NCBI RefSeq assembly: GCF_002159185.1 | Contig: NZ_NFHD01000001.1 | Location: 1 to 64,000 of the forward strand | Reading direction: 5' to 3' | Length of the DNA stretch: 64,000 nucleotides | Origin: Gemmiger sp. An87 | GTDB taxonomy: Bacteria > Bacillota > Clostridia > Oscillospirales > Ruminococcaceae | In this document: in pieces, positions 61,726 through 64,000 of the stretch | Numbering within the stretch: the first letter of the stretch is position 1 | Layout: the number at the start of each line of letters is the position of its first letter | Position numbers and translations under genes: made by a program | Notes under the pieces: model-generated | Database searches by the model: none | What the model was told of the DNA's origin: nothing | The model's input: the letters and a program-made list of their open reading frames with translations, nothing else

Positions 61726-62649
61726 TTATTTGAGATGACGGTCGAAGAAGTCGATCATCAGCTGCTTGACCGAGGGCTGGAAGAACTCGCGGGAGCCGTG
61801 GCCGCCGTGGCGCAGCACGTAGAACTCGGCTTTGTCCTCCAGACCGGCGTCACAGATGGCCTGATAGAAGGGCTCGCTGCTCAGCTCCAACGGAACAATG
61901 GGGTCGTTGTCGCCATGGAGAATCTGGATGGGGCACATGCCCGGGTTGATCTTGCCGGTCACGCTGGCGGCCACCGCACGCTCCTTCATGGTGGCGGGAT
62001 CACCGCCCAGCAGCGCGCCGCCGTGGGTGTCCTCCAGACGGTGCCAGCGGAAGGAAGGATCATCGAAGCGTTTTTCCTCGCTTTCCATCAGCGCCAGCAC
62101 ATCCACCGGGCCGAACATGTCGCAGCAGGCCTGCACTCGGGAGGACTGGTCCAGGGATTCGCCCACGTCGTCGCCGTCCAGATTCATGGCCACCATGGCA
62201 GCCAGATGGCCGCCCGCCGACCGGCCGAACACACCGATGTGTTCGGGGTCGATCTCAAATTTCGCGGCGTTGGCCCGAAGGAAACGGATGGCCTGCTTCA
62301 CGTCCCGGATCTGATCCGGATAATGGCCCTGGGCGCTGCTGCGGTAGTAGATGGACGCCACCACATAGCCTGCGTCGGCAAAGGCGCTCATCTCGCCCAG
62401 CATCAGATTTTTGTCCGCGCCGCGCCAGCCGCCGCCGGGAATCCACACCAGAGCGGGCTTGGGGGAATGGTCCTCCCGGGGGTCGTCCTTGCCGATGGCC
62501 AGCTTCTGTTCGCTGTTGCCGTTTGGCAGCAGCACCGAGAGCTTCAGCTCCAGGGGCTTGCCCTCCAGATCGGTGCGGGTGGCGTAGACCACATTGTCGA
62601 TGAGATTCAGGGCCTTGCGCTTGTGGCCCGGGTCGATGTACTGTTTCAT
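61726..62649 (-). CDS. Alpha/beta-hydrolase esterase
   Basis: A 307-residue hydrolase of the BD-FAE/hormone-sensitive-lipase-like group. The oxyanion motif PGGGWRG, nucleophile Ser in GVFGRSAGGHLAA, acid in HGDNDPIVPLE and His in RHGGHGS are all visible. No signal peptide. It could free acyl, feruloyl or methyl groups, or a lactone, from sugars entering the uronate/hexarate pathway. It shares the minus strand with the permease gene 27 bases upstream, so the two are probably co-transcribed. Confidence 0.82.
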   Translation of the reverse strand: MKQYIDPGHKRKALNLIDNVVYATRTDLEGKPLELKLSVLLPNGNSEQKLAIGKDDPREDHSPKPALVWIPGGGWRGADKNLMLGEMSAFADAGYVVASIYYRSSAQGHYPDQIRDVKQAIRFLRANAAKFEIDPEHIGVFGRSAGGHLAAMVAMNLDGDDVGESLDQSSRVQACCDMFGPVDVLALMESEEKRFDDPSFRWHRLEDTHGGALLGGDPATMKERAVAASVTGKINPGMCPIQILHGDNDPIVPLELSSEPFYQAICDAGLEDKAEFYVLRHGGHGSREFFQPSVKQLMIDFFDRHLK

Positions 62650-62676
62650 GTTGTTGCCTCGTATGTTTGATGAATT

Positions 62677-63960
62677 TTAGTTGTAGATGGGGAAGAACAG
62701 ATTCACGCCGATAATCAGCGAGACCATGAGCAGCAGAACCAGAGGCAGGGTGAACTTCATCACCTTAAGGGCATTGTGATTGCCGATGCCGAAGGCCATC
62801 ATGGCGCCGGCACAGCCGGTGGGCATGGCAACTGCAAACCAGCTGGAGACAGCGGCCACCAGAACCACAGCCTTCACATTCATGTCGCCGGCCTGTGCAG
62901 TGGCCGCAGCAATGGGGCACATGAGAGCCATGGTGCCCATGTTGGACAAAAAGTTGGTGAGCAGAGTGGTGACTACGCAGAACACGATGGTCACAAACAG
63001 GCCGCTGGGATTGGAGCCCAGAATGTTCAGTACGGTATTGCCGATCAGGTCGCCCACGCCGGTGCTGCCCAGCACAGAGGACATCACGGTCATACCGGCG
63101 ATCATCCAGACCATGTCGCTGGTCAGGGTGGAGACCGCTTCCTTGACGCTGAGAACCTTGGTGAGGATCAGAATCAGAACGCCCGCCGCGGGCAGAACGT
63201 TGGTGATATCGCTGCCCAGCTGGTTGGAGAACATGAAGCCACCCATGACCAGCAGGAAGACCAGGAAGATAATGATCTCATCCCGGCGGCTCAGGGGAGC
63301 GGCGTCTTTTACGTCTTTGACCTGAGAGCTGTCGATCTTGCCGCTGGGAATCAGCTTATAGCACAGGATGCAGTAGAGGGTGCCGACAATGGCGGGCAGA
63401 ATGCCGGCCTTGAAGTAGTCGGTGATGGCCAGCAGATCCTCGGGGCCGACCATGCCCTGATAGAAGGAGTTGATGGTGCCGGGCATGGTGGCGCCCATGC
63501 CGATGGGAATTTTGGAAGTCCAGATGGTGTTGATGCAGGCTACCGCAAACAGCATGCGGGCGGGGGAGATGGAGCTTTTTTCGTCCAGCGTCTGCACAAA
63601 CAGCAGCATGATGGACAGGCAGGCGATCTGGCCCATCAGCTGGGACAGGGCGATGGTGATCACATACAGCGCAACCACCAGGAAAATGCCCTGCTTGCCC
63701 TGCAGATTGGTCATCACACCGCGCAGGCGGTGTACCAGGCTGGTCTTGCCCAGGGCAGTTGCCACCACGATCATGGTTGCCACCATGATTGTGGTGCTGT
63801 TGGAAAGACCGGAAAAGGCAGTGGAAAGGTCGCAAACACCGGTAAGCACAAAGGCCACGCAGCAGATCATTGCGGTCACACCGTAGGGAATGATACGGGT
63901 CAGCAGCATGACGACCATGAACGCAAGAATGGCCAGAACAATAATCATTTCTATGGTCAT
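62677..63960 (-). CDS. SLC13/ArsB-type anion permease
   Basis: A 427-residue membrane protein with 11-12 segments. Repeated re-entrant-type motifs (GLSNSTTIMVATMIV and FLSNMGTMALMCPIAAA; MPTGCAGAMMAFG) match the DASS/SLC13 dicarboxylate and related anion transporters. The ATG at 63960 is used because GGAGG lies eight bases upstream; the ORF runs further to 63993 without support. Third potential acid transporter of this region, after GntP and CitMHS. Its promoter lies beyond the window's right edge. Confidence 0.85.
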   Translation of the reverse strand: MTIEMIIVLAILAFMVVMLLTRIIPYGVTAMICCVAFVLTGVCDLSTAFSGLSNSTTIMVATMIVVATALGKTSLVHRLRGVMTNLQGKQGIFLVVALYVITIALSQLMGQIACLSIMLLFVQTLDEKSSISPARMLFAVACINTIWTSKIPIGMGATMPGTINSFYQGMVGPEDLLAITDYFKAGILPAIVGTLYCILCYKLIPSGKIDSSQVKDVKDAAPLSRRDEIIIFLVFLLVMGGFMFSNQLGSDITNVLPAAGVLILILTKVLSVKEAVSTLTSDMVWMIAGMTVMSSVLGSTGVGDLIGNTVLNILGSNPSGLFVTIVFCVVTTLLTNFLSNMGTMALMCPIAAATAQAGDMNVKAVVLVAAVSSWFAVAMPTGCAGAMMAFGIGNHNALKVMKFTLPLVLLLMVSLIIGVNLFFPIYN

Positions 63961-64000
63961 GATGATCCTCCTGATTGTTTGGTTGAAAAACAACAGGAAA

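Overview
The window looks like chromosome from a GC-rich gut Firmicute, probably Oscillospirales (Faecalibacterium/Gemmiger/Subdoligranulum-like). This is inferred from strong AGGAGG-type ribosome binding sites, sigma-A-type promoters with extended -10 elements, a Cys-type sulfatase, CUT1 ABC importers without their own ATPase, and genes for host and plant glycans. No species marker is complete, so the genus is a guess.

Left edge (1-1000): the 3' end of a 5S rRNA, a stray 5' piece of tRNA-Lys, an intact tRNA-Lys(CUU), and three tandem elements of about 130 nt. Each element starts with the 5' acceptor strand of that tRNA and ends with its 3' acceptor strand plus ACCA. These are the most unusual objects in the window.

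1012-19370 (minus strand): one long operon read from the LacI-side promoter. It encodes two ABC permeases, a lipoprotein binding protein, a GH38-like enzyme, a GH130 mannoside phosphorylase, a broken sulfatase, a GH38 alpha-mannosidase, a GH20 hexosaminidase, an MFS carrier, a GH3 with a PA14 insert, and mannose-6-phosphate isomerase. The set fits import and cytoplasmic breakdown of mannose/GlcNAc oligosaccharides such as N-glycan fragments. A divergent LacI gene faces it, with TTAAC-type palindromes at both promoters.

20732-27966: a GntR regulator and a two-domain mannose-6-phosphate isomerase-like protein (minus), divergent from a ROK kinase, a xylulokinase, a DUF4867 protein and a fucose/arabinose-isomerase-like enzyme (plus). 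This is a sugar isomerase/kinase pathway of unknown substrate. Citrate synthase follows (28039-29409).

29706-45573: a 15.9-kb integrated element in the 3' end of tRNA-Tyr, bounded by 25-bp direct repeats. It carries a frameshifted tyrosine integrase, phage-type regulators, two GH94 phosphorylases, an AraC regulator, a second ABC importer, a GH3 with reversed domain order, MobC, an oriT-like region and a small helix-turn-helix protein. No relaxase is present.

45707-63960: a sugar-acid region. A LysR regulator, an IlvD/Edd-family dehydratase and a frameshifted GntP permease are followed by a CitMHS transporter, an MBL-fold hydrolase, glucarate dehydratase (gudD), a PrpR-like regulator with degenerate AAA+ motifs, a DapA-family aldolase/dehydratase, a PPC-domain protein, tartronate semialdehyde reductase, glycerate 2-kinase, a second glucarate dehydratase-like gene, an esterase and an SLC13-type permease. 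Together they could carry hexarates through 5-keto-4-deoxyglucarate to pyruvate and 2-phosphoglycerate.
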